From Stemphylium vesicarium (taxonomy: Eukaryota; Ascomycota; Dothideomycetes; Pleosporales; Pleosporaceae): DNA of 64,000 nt. The notes beneath the pieces are model-generated. The model did not search any database. It was not told where the DNA came from and saw only the letters and a program-made list of their open reading frames with translations. Below, piece by piece: positions 34,547-44,781 of the stretch. The stretch spans positions 124,001 to 188,000 of the forward strand of contig QXCR01000026.1 in the NCBI GenBank assembly GCA_004380135.1, in the 5' to 3' direction. Both the position numbers and the translations under genes were made by a program. The stretch's first letter is position 1. Each line of letters opens with the position of its first letter.

Positions 34547-36735
34547 CTACTGCTCGCCGAGATGCTTTTCTTCAGCTGAAGTGATACAGTGCGTGTTCGC
34601 GCCTATTGCAACCAGCGGTCAGCCTTCTGCCCTTACTCGCCAAGCGGCTGCAGAGAGACAAATAAACTCACCCAGCTTATTGATCGTCTCCATCCATTCA
34701 TCGTACGGGTCCGAGTCGAAAACTATGCCTCCCTGTGACCAATCGTTAGCTCGCTTCCAAGCCGCTAAGGCAGGGAACTCTTCACACTTACCCCTGCTTG
34801 GAGATAGGCGATGCCGTCTTTGACCAGCATTGTTCTAAGCGCAATGCATGTCTGCAAACATCAGCCTCCTGTCAACCTCAATCAAGACAAGACTACTCAC
34901 GTCCATAGCCCCCTCAATTTCCTTGTCGCCATCAACACTGCCGTAGCCAAAGTAGCCTACCGCGCCAGCGTACACACCGCGTTTTTCCTTCTCAAGCTCG
35001 GCAATGAGTTCCATGGCGCGAACCTTGGGTGCTCCGCTCACCGTCCCTTGCACATGCTCAGCGGAAAATTTCAGGTTTTCTAGCCGACTAACTCACCGGC
35101 GGGAAAAATCGAGCGGAACGCGTCGAATCGCGTCTTGCCAGGTCGCAGTACCCCAGAGACCTCCGAGACCAGGTGCTGCACGTGGGAAAACTGGTTTCCA
35201 ATGGATTAGCACTGCTCATTCCACTTTGACTTCATTGCATGGTAGCTCATCGCACCATGACGGTTATCACGGTTCAGACGGAATGCTTTACCTTCTGCAC
35301 CACCATTAGCTTGTCGACACGGGTGCTAAGTGGGTCGCACACGCGATTGACGTCATTACGAGCCAAGTCGACCAGCATCACCTACAAAACAAAGTAAGCT
35401 TTACCGTTGCTGCATGCACCTTGTCGTCAGGAAACCCACATGTTCAGCTCGGTCTTTGAGCGAGTTGGAGAGCTCGTCTGCAAGAGCAGCGTCTTCTTGC
35501 AGCGTCTTACCCCGCTTGACTGTGCCGGCAATGGGATGCGTGATGATGCGACCTTGCTCCTCCTTTACCAGTAGCTCGGGACTTGCGCCCACTATCTGGA
35601 AATCGTCACAATCGACGAAGAACAGGTAGGGCGACGGGTTCACGTTCCGCAGGTTCCTGTAGATGTTGAATGGGTGCAGTGAGGTCGGCCTAGCGAAGCG
35701 CTGTGAGGGCACAGCCTGAATGATGTCGCCAACGCTAATGTGCTTCTTCAGCTCCTTGACGTGCTTCTCATATCCCTCTTGCCCGATGTTCGATGTATAT
35801 TGGTTCCCGAGTTGGATGGGGCCTTGTTCCGGCAGCGGAATGTTCTCGTCCTTCAATATCGTCACATATCTCTGCAATGTACTCTTCGCTTCTTCATATG
35901 CCTGCTCGAGGTTGTCAAGACTGTCCGGAACCTTGACGTATGTTATGACCTTGACAACTTGGGCGAAATGGTCCAACGCAACCAGCGTGTCGAAGAGCAT
36001 GAAGAAGCTCTCTGGCACACCCAGCACATCCTTGACATCATCTCGTCTTGTCTTGGGCTCGAAGTACTTGACGCAGTCATATCCGACGTATCCGACAGCG
36101 CCGCCGGTCATGGGAGGTAGTTGTATAGACGGCACCGTTGCGACGCGGCTCTTTGCGAGCTCTTTCTCAAGGAGGGGTAGCGGGTCCGTCTCTTCGCCAT
36201 GGCCGGGGCCTGTCTTGATGACTTTGCGAGGGTCTAAAAGCTTGTCTTTAGCAGTTTCCAGCAAAAGGTTATTCCAAGTACCGACCTGCGCCAACAAAGC
36301 TGTACCGCCCTATAGTCTCAGTGGTCGCGGCACTCTCGAAGAGGAATGACAGCCTAGATTCCGATCTGAGCCAAGCAAGTCAGCGTGTGCCAGCGCAGTA
36401 CATTTCTCAGAGCTGTTGCGCTTGGTCCTCCTGCCCACTGCCCCGCCCTTCTTATTGCTTTTGTGTGCTGCCATTCTTCACATTGCCCACCGCGGGCATC
36501 CCATGAGTCACACTCACTTTGCAGATATCTTCAGGTATATGCTCGACGGCGTCAAGAACTCGGCGGGGATCGAAGAGAAGATGGGAACAAGGTTGGGCGG
36601 GTTGGGCGATTTGACTGCTGCAGCCAATACTTCTCGAATGGTGTCAAGCGATGGCTGAACGCCCAGTTGCTGTGGTCATGCGCTCAGTCTCGTGCCGCCT
36701 CATTGGCTTAGTTGTGGACATACCTGTGGTGCCAT
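34547..36735 (-). CDS. trpE: Anthranilate synthase component I
   Basis: Converts chorismate to anthranilate, the first committed step of tryptophan synthesis, using ammonia from a glutaminase partner. Ten exons were assembled: 36735-36724, 36669-36518, 36365-36286, 36233-35440, 35381-35292, 35190-35097, 35046-34901, 34851-34792, 34732-34672, 34602-34547, about 514 residues, normal for the family. All joins keep frame and restore conserved blocks. The N-terminal domain includes the tryptophan-feedback region (LSFLFESA) and GRYSFVGADPR. The chorismate-binding domain shows PSQRF, IVGASPELLV, HPIAGT, ELSNSLKDRAEHVMLVDLARND, KFSHVQHLVSEV, FPAGTVSGAPK and GGIVFDSDP. The first exon is only 12 bases (MAPQ) and is the least certain part. 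It is divergent from a coiled-coil gene with 355 bases between starts. A TGAGTCA site lies in intron 2. Confidence 0.93.
36504..36510. promoter_or_regulatory. GCN4/CpcA-type site (TGAGTCA) in intron 2 of trpE
   Basis: Exact match to the palindromic general-amino-acid-control element, 225 bases inside the gene from its ATG and just downstream of the intron 2 donor. CpcA/Gcn4 regulates tryptophan genes in fungi, but the intronic location makes function uncertain. Confidence 0.35.
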
Positions 36736-37090
36736 AGCTGATGGATGCCAACAAAAGTCTCCTACAAGACTCTTTTGTGTATACGAAGGGGTGTGTACGT
36801 GTCAAAGAAAGTCGTCGCAAAGCGTATTCGAGACTCAATTGACGATGACCTAGCCAATCGGAAGAGGCAATGTTCCGAAGCAAATTGCTATCGATAGACC
36901 CTCGCCCCACCCCACTTCGCGGGTTGAGTCCGCCCAGCCTCTGCCAGGCCACCTGCCAGCCGGCCGTGCGCACGTCACAAGCGGTGAACCCTCTTCTCCC
37001 GCGTTATCCCCGGCCTGTTCGACATCTCTACCCCCAGCGCATTCGCATTTTGGTCATCAGTATCCCCATCATTCAGAGCGCAAGAGGAGG
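36736..37090. promoter_or_regulatory. Divergent promoter region of trpE and coiled-coil gene
   Basis: The 355 bases between two divergent start codons must hold both promoters. No exact TGACTCA element or clear TATA box is seen. Confidence 0.5.
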
Positions 37091-38356
37091 ATGTGGCCGC
37101 CGCGCCGTTACGATAGCGTAATGGACATTCCACCTAGCCTAGAGCGACCATGGACGCCGCCCGAGATCGAAGACCATCCATACTCTCGTCCGGACTATTT
37201 CGACAGTTATGACAGCTCGCCTTCGCGATATCACAGAGCGACCGAGCCGCGCTGGCTCAAGGAGACTAGCCGTATACCTGAGCAGCCTCCATGGATGACT
37301 GATAACTTCAGAGTCCGGACTCCATCCTTTGCGCCACGGCCGAAGCCTAGTTCACGCCTCACCGAACCTCTTCCTTATACCCCCACGAGGCCATACTATC
37401 TGGACGAACCCTATTCGCGGTCAAAGGGCGCGCCGCGCTACCCTTATACTCCAGACAGTTCGCAGATATTTCGCAGAAACACTGAGATACCCGCCTCTCC
37501 TACACCGTGGGACGGCTACTTGGAAGCTTCTGCGTCGCCTGTGCAAGATGCTCTGTCGTCATGCATTGCGCAATTCGAGGACTTGATCCAGTCACAGCAG
37601 CCCGATGAAGATCAAATGGAATACATTGTGGGACAGTTTGAAGCTATGGCCACGCATCTCGCGGCACCGGAATCGCAAGCGAAGGAAACGGATGCGCATA
37701 TCTTCTCCGGTCTCCACCAGGGATCCCGCACCATGCAGGCCGAGGATGAGACAGACGGCCTTGCGGAGGCAAAAAGGCTTTACCACCAAGCTTACGTGGC
37801 GGAAGTGGGGGATTACGTCAAAGGCGTACAAAAGTGCATTTCGGATCTGAAAAAGCGTCTCGACGAGGTAAAGACGCTAAACAGCATCCAACTAGATGTC
37901 ATCAGCGACTTGCGCCAGCAAATGAGAACAGTCCGCCAAAGCATGCGCGACGAGCTCGAAAGAGGCGGCGAAGACGAGGGAGAAGAACTGCAAATCGCGC
38001 AAATCGTAGACCTGGATGAACCGGGAGTAAAGCACTCGGCCCAAGTCAATGAGTATGATGATGATGATGACAACAACAATTACGACGACGACGATACCTC
38101 GACCACCAAGGAGTTCGGCCTAGACAGCTGGCAAACCCTCGTAGAAGACGATGGGCAAGACATGTCTCAGGAGATCAACGCAGAATACTCCAAGCTCCTA
38201 CGCAGCACTGTGGATAGTCTGACAGCGGACGCGCCTCACGTCACGCCAACCAAAAGAAGACTGATTACCATTGTTCGGACGCGGCCGAAACGCAGCTTCT
38301 GGGCTTCTTTTGGGGAAGCCTTGGATGCCATGTCTAATTTATTGCTTGAAGACTGA
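37091..38356 (+). CDS. Orphan coiled-coil protein
   Basis: Single frame of 421 residues; family not recognised. The first 150 residues are rich in Pro, Tyr, Arg and Ser and probably disordered. Residues about 148-200 and 225-295 are predicted-looking helices, the second with heptad-like Leu/Ile/Val spacing (around CISDLKKRLDEVKTLNSIQ), suggesting a coiled coil. An Asp/Asn run follows near residues 321-335 (38054-38090). The last 25 residues are basic then hydrophobic. A second Met at 37121 (MDIPPS) is an alternative start. It is divergent from the anthranilate synthase gene, with no evident functional link. Confidence 0.75.
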   Translation: MWPPRRYDSVMDIPPSLERPWTPPEIEDHPYSRPDYFDSYDSSPSRYHRATEPRWLKETSRIPEQPPWMTDNFRVRTPSFAPRPKPSSRLTEPLPYTPTRPYYLDEPYSRSKGAPRYPYTPDSSQIFRRNTEIPASPTPWDGYLEASASPVQDALSSCIAQFEDLIQSQQPDEDQMEYIVGQFEAMATHLAAPESQAKETDAHIFSGLHQGSRTMQAEDETDGLAEAKRLYHQAYVAEVGDYVKGVQKCISDLKKRLDEVKTLNSIQLDVISDLRQQMRTVRQSMRDELERGGEDEGEELQIAQIVDLDEPGVKHSAQVNEYDDDDDNNNYDDDDTSTTKEFGLDSWQTLVEDDGQDMSQEINAEYSKLLRSTVDSLTADAPHVTPTKRRLITIVRTRPKRSFWASFGEALDAMSNLLLED

Positions 38357-38849
38357 TGTTGATGATGACGACAACGAAGATGATGTATACGGCTGCTGAT
38401 TTGAGCGAGTGTTTTTCGCATGCTATTCTTCTCTCTTTGGATCTAGGATGAAACGAAACGAGGTTAACGAAGAGATGGATGTGGTTGATTGGATGACATG
38501 ATTGAGCATGTGGGAAATGGCGCTGACGATTTGTCTTTTTTTTCTTCTTCCTCTTCCTGTTTATCGAAACCATCTTGCATTGAGCGTGTGTAGGATACCC
38601 GAGCACTGGCGTTTTGGAAGGATATTTCTTTGGCACACATTTCTTGGTTCATCCGCTGTTTTACTATGCCATTTACATTGTTACGCTACTCTCTCGCTCT
38701 GGCGATATTATGAATTGAACGAGTTCGAACATCAGCTTTTTACGTTTGCACGCTTCCACTGCATATGATCTGTGCAATGCATGTGTTTCTCGATATGTGG
38801 TCCAAAATGAATGCATTGGTATCATTTAATCAATCATCCTCCCCCGCCC
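38357..38849. other. Convergent intergenic region
   Basis: About 490 bases between the convergent coiled-coil and NFU1-like genes; presumably both 3' UTRs. Nothing else seen. Confidence 0.5.
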
Positions 38850-39834
38850 TTACTCGACGTAATCCAAACTGCCCTTGCCAACCGTTCCCTTGACCGCATC
38901 CTCGCCCTTCTGCTGTCTAAGCTTCTCCTCGAACTTGGCAAACTCCTTGATAGCAACCTCCTCTTCCTGATCCAGGACCTGCTGCACGCCCTTGACCTCC
39001 TCAATATAATGCATCAGCATGCTCTCGATACCATTCTTCAGCGTTACGGTACTCGAGTCGCAAGTTCGGCAGGCACCGCGCAGCTTCAGCATAACCTGAC
39101 CGTCGTTGAAGCCGCGGAACTCAATGTCACCGCCGTCCTCCTGGATAGCGGGGCGAACGCGCGTGTCAAGAAGCTCCTTGATCATGCCAATGACTTCGTC
39201 GTCGTTCTCGTCGTAGGCCAGACTGTCGGCTTCTTGGCCGCCTTGGCCTTGCTCTCCGGCTTTGGCGGCCACGGTGTTGACGATGGGCGAGCCGGACGTC
39301 ATGTATTCGTTGATGAGGGCGAAGACCTCGGGCTTAACATGGCTCCAAGGTGTGCTTGAGTCCTTTGTTACAGTGATGTAGTCTGCACCGAAGAAGACGC
39401 TTGTTACGCCGTCGATGTTGAGGAGTTGGGCGGCGAGCGGGGAGGGATGCGGGGGTGCGAGCGTCGAGCGCGGGTTCAGGTATTCGAGGAAGGGCGATGA
39501 TATGTTCTCAGGAAGGACACGTTGGTTGGGGTTGAACTTCAGCGCCTGCATATTGTTAGCAAAGACGGCGGTTGTCATTGTGGGGTGTGCATACATCGGC
39601 GTTTGGTGTTGGCTCGGTTTGGATGAACATTGTCCGGCGTGCGACGGTCGCAGACGGTGCTACTGCTCTCTGGCTCCATGGCTGGGTCGTGGGTCTATGC
39701 TGAAGCCTCGAGGCTGTAATGGGTGATGATTGCTGGTGTAGGCATCTTGTGGCAACGCGTGGCGCTGAGCTTCGCAAAGGTGTGGCGCGCGAAAGACTGC
39801 GCAGGGCAGAGCGGGGGATTGTGCTTGACGCCAT
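38850..39834 (-). CDS. NFU1: NFU1-type mitochondrial Fe-S cluster scaffold
   Basis: Delivers 4Fe-4S clusters to mitochondrial targets such as lipoyl synthase and respiratory enzymes. Exons 39834-39595 and 39545-38850 give 311 residues; the join restores PNADALKF, conserved in this family. Residues 1-65 are Arg/Ser/Ala-rich without acidic residues (mitochondrial presequence). An Nfu N-terminal domain begins at MFIQTEPTPN, with LLNIDGVTSVFFGADYITV. The C-terminal NifU domain contains the cluster-binding CxxC (Cys239 and Cys242 in GACRTCDSS). The C-terminal tail is slightly longer and more charged than in bacterial relatives. Confidence 0.96.
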
Positions 39835-40459
39835 GTTTTTACCAAAGTGCAGGTATCATATGTCGTAGGTAGGATCGTGTTGTCGCAATGGCGGCGTGCT
39901 TGGATGAGTGGATGAAAGTTTCGGAACTCGGGCCAGACGAAGTATGACGTTCTCCGGATTAATCAGCCACACGCTCAGTGGTCCCGTTCAGCCGTCCAGT
40001 ATGCACCCTCAACTCAGAAGTGAGTGAGTACCACAGTTTCTTGTAACGATGCTGTCCAACATTGAGTTGACATACCCATGCAACTACGTTGCAAACCTGA
40101 CATGCTGCGCAGCTTCAGTCAGTGCCTGCTTGATCACAAGTCCTTGGCGCTTTTGTCACAATATTCACAGACGTTCGCTTCGTCATGTTTGCGCATGTGA
40201 AGAGACAAGTTTCACTCGGCCATGGCATAAGAAAAATGATTGTTTTAGTTATTGGCATTAATTATTACGTTTCGTATCCTTATATCGTACAGTCTTTCAA
40301 CGACTATCCAACTCCGCCGCTGTCTCTTTCCAACTCCTCCTCCAGGTATGCGTGGTATAATGCGTCAAGTCGTTAAAAACAAACAAGGAAATGTCATGCT
40401 ATAGTGCACGAAGACTAGTTGCAGTCTGGAACAACGCCGGCCTCAAGAGCCAGATGCGT
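39835..40459. other. Intergenic between NFU1 and MARVEL-like gene
   Basis: About 625 bases with no gene; NFU1 promoter on the left and 3' UTR of the MARVEL-like gene on the right. Confidence 0.5.
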
Positions 40460-41374
40460 TTAGTAGTTGGTGGAGGTGTTGTTGTAGGTGGCGGTGCCGC
40501 CATTCAAGGGGTAGCTGCCAGTAGGGGCGGTGTGGTATCCGGAACCGACAGGCTTGTTGCTTTCGAAACCGTTGTGGGGAGCGGCAACAGTAGATCCAGT
40601 GTAGGCGGTGTCGTTGCTGGGGCGGTAGTCGTGGGTAGTAGCTGGGGGAGCAAGACCACCGGAGGCAGGTACGGCAGCGACTTCAGGGTCACGGTGCTCA
40701 GTAACCCTGTTGGCCTTCCCGCGCTGCCAGAACTTCATGCCGGAACCCTTGGTGTAGCCGTTGGAAGGACCGGGACCGAAGGCCTTCTCCTTCTTGTGAT
40801 GGCGCATCAAGAAGACTTGGACGATGGCGCTGAGCAAGAAGAGGAAGGCGCCAATGATGGCGACAGCGAAGCAGGCGGTGTTGAGCTTGCAGATCGTGCC
40901 GAGGGAAGCAGAGTAGGTGATCTGGTCACCCTGGCCGTTGGATCCAAAGCCCTCCTTGGAGTTCTCAGGACCATCACCAAGGGGAGTCTCGACGTTGCCA
41001 GAGCAGCTGGAAGCACCATCACGGGTCATGACAGCGATGGCAATCATGGCACCGCAGCAGAGAACATCGAAGAGTATGCCGAGAATGGCAAAGATTGTCT
41101 ATCATATGATCAGCACATAATCTTGGATAAATTTTGGGAGAGTTCTTACCTTTCCACCAAGGCAGCAAGTCAACAGGACAGCGAAGATACAGTACAGGAC
41201 GACGGCTCCAGAAAGACCAGTGACAGCCTGTTGCCAAACAGGAATGTTAGCATCACGGTCGGCCTCGACTGCGAGGAAGTAGCTGTAGATGCCGAGTACA
41301 ACGGCGGCGCAGCAGAACTCGAGCGCATACAGCGCAGTCGAGCCAAACTTCAATGCAGCACCACCGAAACCCAT
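40460..41374 (-). CDS. MARVEL-like four-TM membrane protein
   Basis: Predicted plasma or endomembrane protein of about 287 residues from exons 41374-41150 and 41098-40460. Four hydrophobic segments are visible: about residues 10-33, 48-72, 76-100 and 132-156, the last followed by a basic stop-transfer stretch (RHHKKEK). The loop between segments 3 and 4 has two cysteines. The cytosolic C-terminus (about 125 residues) is rich in Gly, Pro, Thr, Tyr and Asn and looks disordered. Topology fits fungal MARVEL-domain proteins (Nce102/Sur7-related organisation of membrane domains); assignment rests on topology, not a diagnostic motif. Confidence 0.85.
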
Positions 41375-42828
41375 GGTTGCGACAGGGATCAGGTGTAATC
41401 AAAGAGAAGATGGAGGAGTAGTAGTAGTAGGGAAAGTATAGGCGTTGTTCTAGGTGCGGTTTGAAGTGTTGAAAGGCGTTGAATGAAAATTCAGTCAAGA
41501 TACTGCACCAGGGGAGAAAGGATTTATGTGTGTATTGAAGATCGGTTCGGCGATGACGCAGCCTCGCCCTTCTGCAACCTCACCTGAGTTGTGCCTGCCT
41601 GCCTTGTTCCGACATGTGCTCTGTCGATCACCGAGCCCGTGCGTCACCCCCCAAGCCACGACCTAGAGCTAACTTGGAACCCTGCTTTTCTTCAAGCCCA
41701 ACTAACGTCATATTTTCCTCAATCGAATCAAACCACCGACCAACGAGCACTCAACAGGCTCCGACCGAAGACCGCGCCAGCCCAAAACTCAATCTTCAAC
41801 AAGTTGCCAGCCAAACAGACACGTTTTCGTCATCATGGCAAGCGCACTCTTGGCACCATCATAGTTTTGACTAACGGGTAATTACACATTTCTCCAGGCA
41901 CTTTTTGTGGAATTGTGGAAATGAGGCGGTGCTTTGTTTCTTGTGTCTGGACTCTCTCTTGGTGATGATGTGCAAGGCGGCTGTGGGTGCAAAGCCACAG
42001 TCTGACAGGTACTGCCGTGAGGCCATGCAAGGATGATCGCCCGTGCAGGCGGTGTGTTCGAGGCCTTCACAGACACACGCTGTCTTGTCCTCCATGCCCA
42101 TGCTGCTTTCCAAATCATTCGCAAACAGGCTGATATCATCACATCCTCCCACATCGCTTGCCTACCTACACGTCTGTTGCTTTTTCCTCGGGCCTTCGCT
42201 TATCGGCCGATTATCCTGTAGCCTAGTTCGGTTCGGACGGGTTCATCATGGCGATGCGAACTTCTGTCATCTCTACCAAACTCTTGCAATGCTGTATGAC
42301 GAAGCTAGCGACTCTCGATCGTGGTGTTTGCGGCCTTCTTCATTGTTCCCCGATGACGCTTAGCAACGAATTCCTGCACGACCCCAGAATACTTGCTTAG
42401 TGTTATCTTGTACCCGTCTAGCCTGATAGTGTCGTCACGCCCGTCGATGATCCTCGCCGAAGACCTTAGTGTGCTGGCGACGTACCCTTTTTGCTCTAGC
42501 TATCGCTATTGGCATGGTTCGGCTGCTGAACATGCCGTGCAATTAGTGAGATCATGTAGACGACACTCTTGTCTGTCAAAAATCCCCACCACTACAAGTC
42601 GTGGCTCTACTGCGGGCGTGTGGAGATGAACGCGTCAACGCTTCTTTGACGACCTTTGAATTGCTGCACACAACATCGTGCTTATCGCACGCATGTCGAA
42701 ATTCACATGCAAAATTCCACGAGACGTAGTGGTTCGAAATTCCACATGTTATGTACTTTAGCCAGCTTTGGGCCGACCCATTGGATTCTCAGCAACCACG
42801 ACATAGCCTAATACTAACGATAGCCCTG
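41375..42828. other. Intergenic region upstream of the MARVEL-like gene
   Basis: About 1.45 kb. The left end is the promoter of the MARVEL-like gene. A 93-codon cysteine-rich minus-strand frame at 41871-42152 is noted under findings but not called. The rest has nothing recognisable. Confidence 0.5.
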
Positions 42829-44241
42829 CTAGATCACCTGATGATTGTCTCTCACCAGCTCCAGCAGTGGCTTCAAGTCACCATCCTCAGACACATTGAA
42901 CTTGATATTGCTTCCGTCGCCCCAGCGACCAGTACCCTCGCAAACCACCCAAACGAAGTCGCTTGGAGGCTCTATCTCCTCGATGAAAGATTCCAAATCT
43001 ATCTCTTCCACACGTTTCCGTTTTTCCCCATGTTTCCGCGTTTCCCCAGGTTCCAGTGTTTCCTCATATTCTTCCGGGAACTCTAGGTGGTTCTCTCCGT
43101 CCAGGATAGTGTCAAGATCTCTATCGACCCAAAAATCGACATAGTCGATACTTATCAGTCGACTTTGTTTGATCCTGGTAAACCTGATGCGGCAATCGCC
43201 CCGCGTTAACTTTGAAAAGCGAGCGGTTTCCAACAGACGGAGATGTCGTACAATATCGCCGAAGACGTGATTCCACGTGCCCCCACATAGATTGACTTCA
43301 TGCAACACCAAATCCTTCAGAGTTCCCGAGAGCGTTTGGAAGAGATTGTCGAATCTGGAAGCGGTGGTCGTCATCGTTGCCAGGTTGAGCACAGTCAGTA
43401 GCGGCACCTGGCCTGGTTCAAAGAGCTTGGGAGATTCCACGTAGAACGCAGACTCCGTATCTTTGCCCTGATACGAAAAGCTTATGAGTGTTGACGGCGA
43501 GTCCGGCACAATCGTGAAGTCGTTTGCTGCAGCACCTCGGCCGTCAACTTCAATGCCGAACAGTCTCAATTCCAAGCACCGTAGCCTGTCAACGGTCCAG
43601 CCGAGAGGTGCCCACCTAGTGAACAGGGTGTGGGGTGTAGGTAGCGACAGTTCATCTTCGCCACCAATTGCCACATCCTTCAGATGCAAGCCTTTGACCA
43701 TGGACATGGCTTTCAATGCGCGAAAGATGGTCCACTTCCATAGGTCGCTCATCTCACAGTGCACCCAGGGACGCGCTACAGGGGACACCCTCGGACTGCG
43801 CAAGGTGAAATCCGATAAGTGCGGCAATCTGAGGAAGCATGCTTCGAGGGCATGTTGGAAACCGAGGCTGCAAACGTATCGTTTCATCCCACTTATATCA
43901 GTATTCCCATCGATGGGTTTATCGGTGAACTCGACAACGAGCTTCTTGAATTTCTTGCGCAAGCCGAGATCCGCCTCTACGAACCCGGATAGGTCATAAG
44001 AATTTTCGCTAATCCGAATTTCGACGGTGGGGAAGGCGGCACGCCTAGCAGAATTTGCGTCATTGGGATTATTTCGTTGAGTGAGAAGGAGAGGGAGTGC
44101 CCTTGGTGTCTGTGATGGCTGTTTGATGATGTAGCGATAAAGCCGGACCGGAGGATCAGGTGGCGGTGAAGCCATGGTGTAGCTCTGAGTATGTAGGCGC
44201 CGCCGCGAACAGTCCACAGGGGAACGTATGATCGCTGTCAT
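42829..44241 (-). CDS. Hypothetical LRR/F-box-like protein without F-box
   Basis: Single frame of 470 residues (448 if translation starts at the Met at 44175, opening MASPPPDPP, which has the better context). I do not recognise a named family. The body alternates short Leu-rich segments (for example LPHLSDFTLRSP, LRCLELRLFG, LLTVLNLATM, LKDLVLHEVNL) in the way of the degenerate leucine-rich repeat regions of fungal F-box-like proteins, but there is no visible F-box at the N-terminus. Such Pezizomycotina-specific proteins are numerous and poorly characterised. No frame break is seen. Confidence 0.75.
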   Translation of the reverse strand: MTAIIRSPVDCSRRRLHTQSYTMASPPPDPPVRLYRYIIKQPSQTPRALPLLLTQRNNPNDANSARRAAFPTVEIRISENSYDLSGFVEADLGLRKKFKKLVVEFTDKPIDGNTDISGMKRYVCSLGFQHALEACFLRLPHLSDFTLRSPRVSPVARPWVHCEMSDLWKWTIFRALKAMSMVKGLHLKDVAIGGEDELSLPTPHTLFTRWAPLGWTVDRLRCLELRLFGIEVDGRGAAANDFTIVPDSPSTLISFSYQGKDTESAFYVESPKLFEPGQVPLLTVLNLATMTTTASRFDNLFQTLSGTLKDLVLHEVNLCGGTWNHVFGDIVRHLRLLETARFSKLTRGDCRIRFTRIKQSRLISIDYVDFWVDRDLDTILDGENHLEFPEEYEETLEPGETRKHGEKRKRVEEIDLESFIEEIEPPSDFVWVVCEGTGRWGDGSNIKFNVSEDGDLKPLLELVRDNHQVI

Positions 44242-44781
44242 AAAGTCAGTTCCCTACAGATAGAAGCAGTTCATGCCGAAGGATGCTTACCTTTGTATCC
44301 GTCAATCTAAGCCGAGCGATGAATGGTGATAGTGTGATGCTGCAACCAGTGTTAAGAAGACGTTGTTCTGGAGTGACCGTCCAACTAAAGCTAGAAATGG
44401 AATTTAATGTGCGGATGTTTATGAGTGGGAGCGAGAAGAAGATGCCGGACGTTGTACGGGAAGTGAAGTCGCGCTAAGACCAGGCGCAGGTGGGTTCGAG
44501 GTTGAAGGAAAGAACCTTCGATGACTCGATGAACACAAGGCAAGTTCCACTGAAGCCTGATAATACCGTCAGAATCTCCATTTGTGCTCTAATACATACC
44601 ATTGACGCCAAATGAACTCATGGGGATCCCGTTTAGTGTTCAGCGGTTCAAACTGCAGCCCCGAGTTATTTCCTACTCCCTCCTTCCTACTTCATGTTTT
44701 CGTACTGGAAGCGTCGCATTGCAGATGTGCTCGGATCTTACAACGTGTCACATAGGATAGAGTCGCATTGTGCGGAGCAAA
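44242..44781. other. Intergenic between LRR-like gene and quercetinase-like gene
   Basis: About 540 bases containing the LRR-like gene promoter and the 3' UTR of the cupin gene. No gene seen. Confidence 0.5.
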
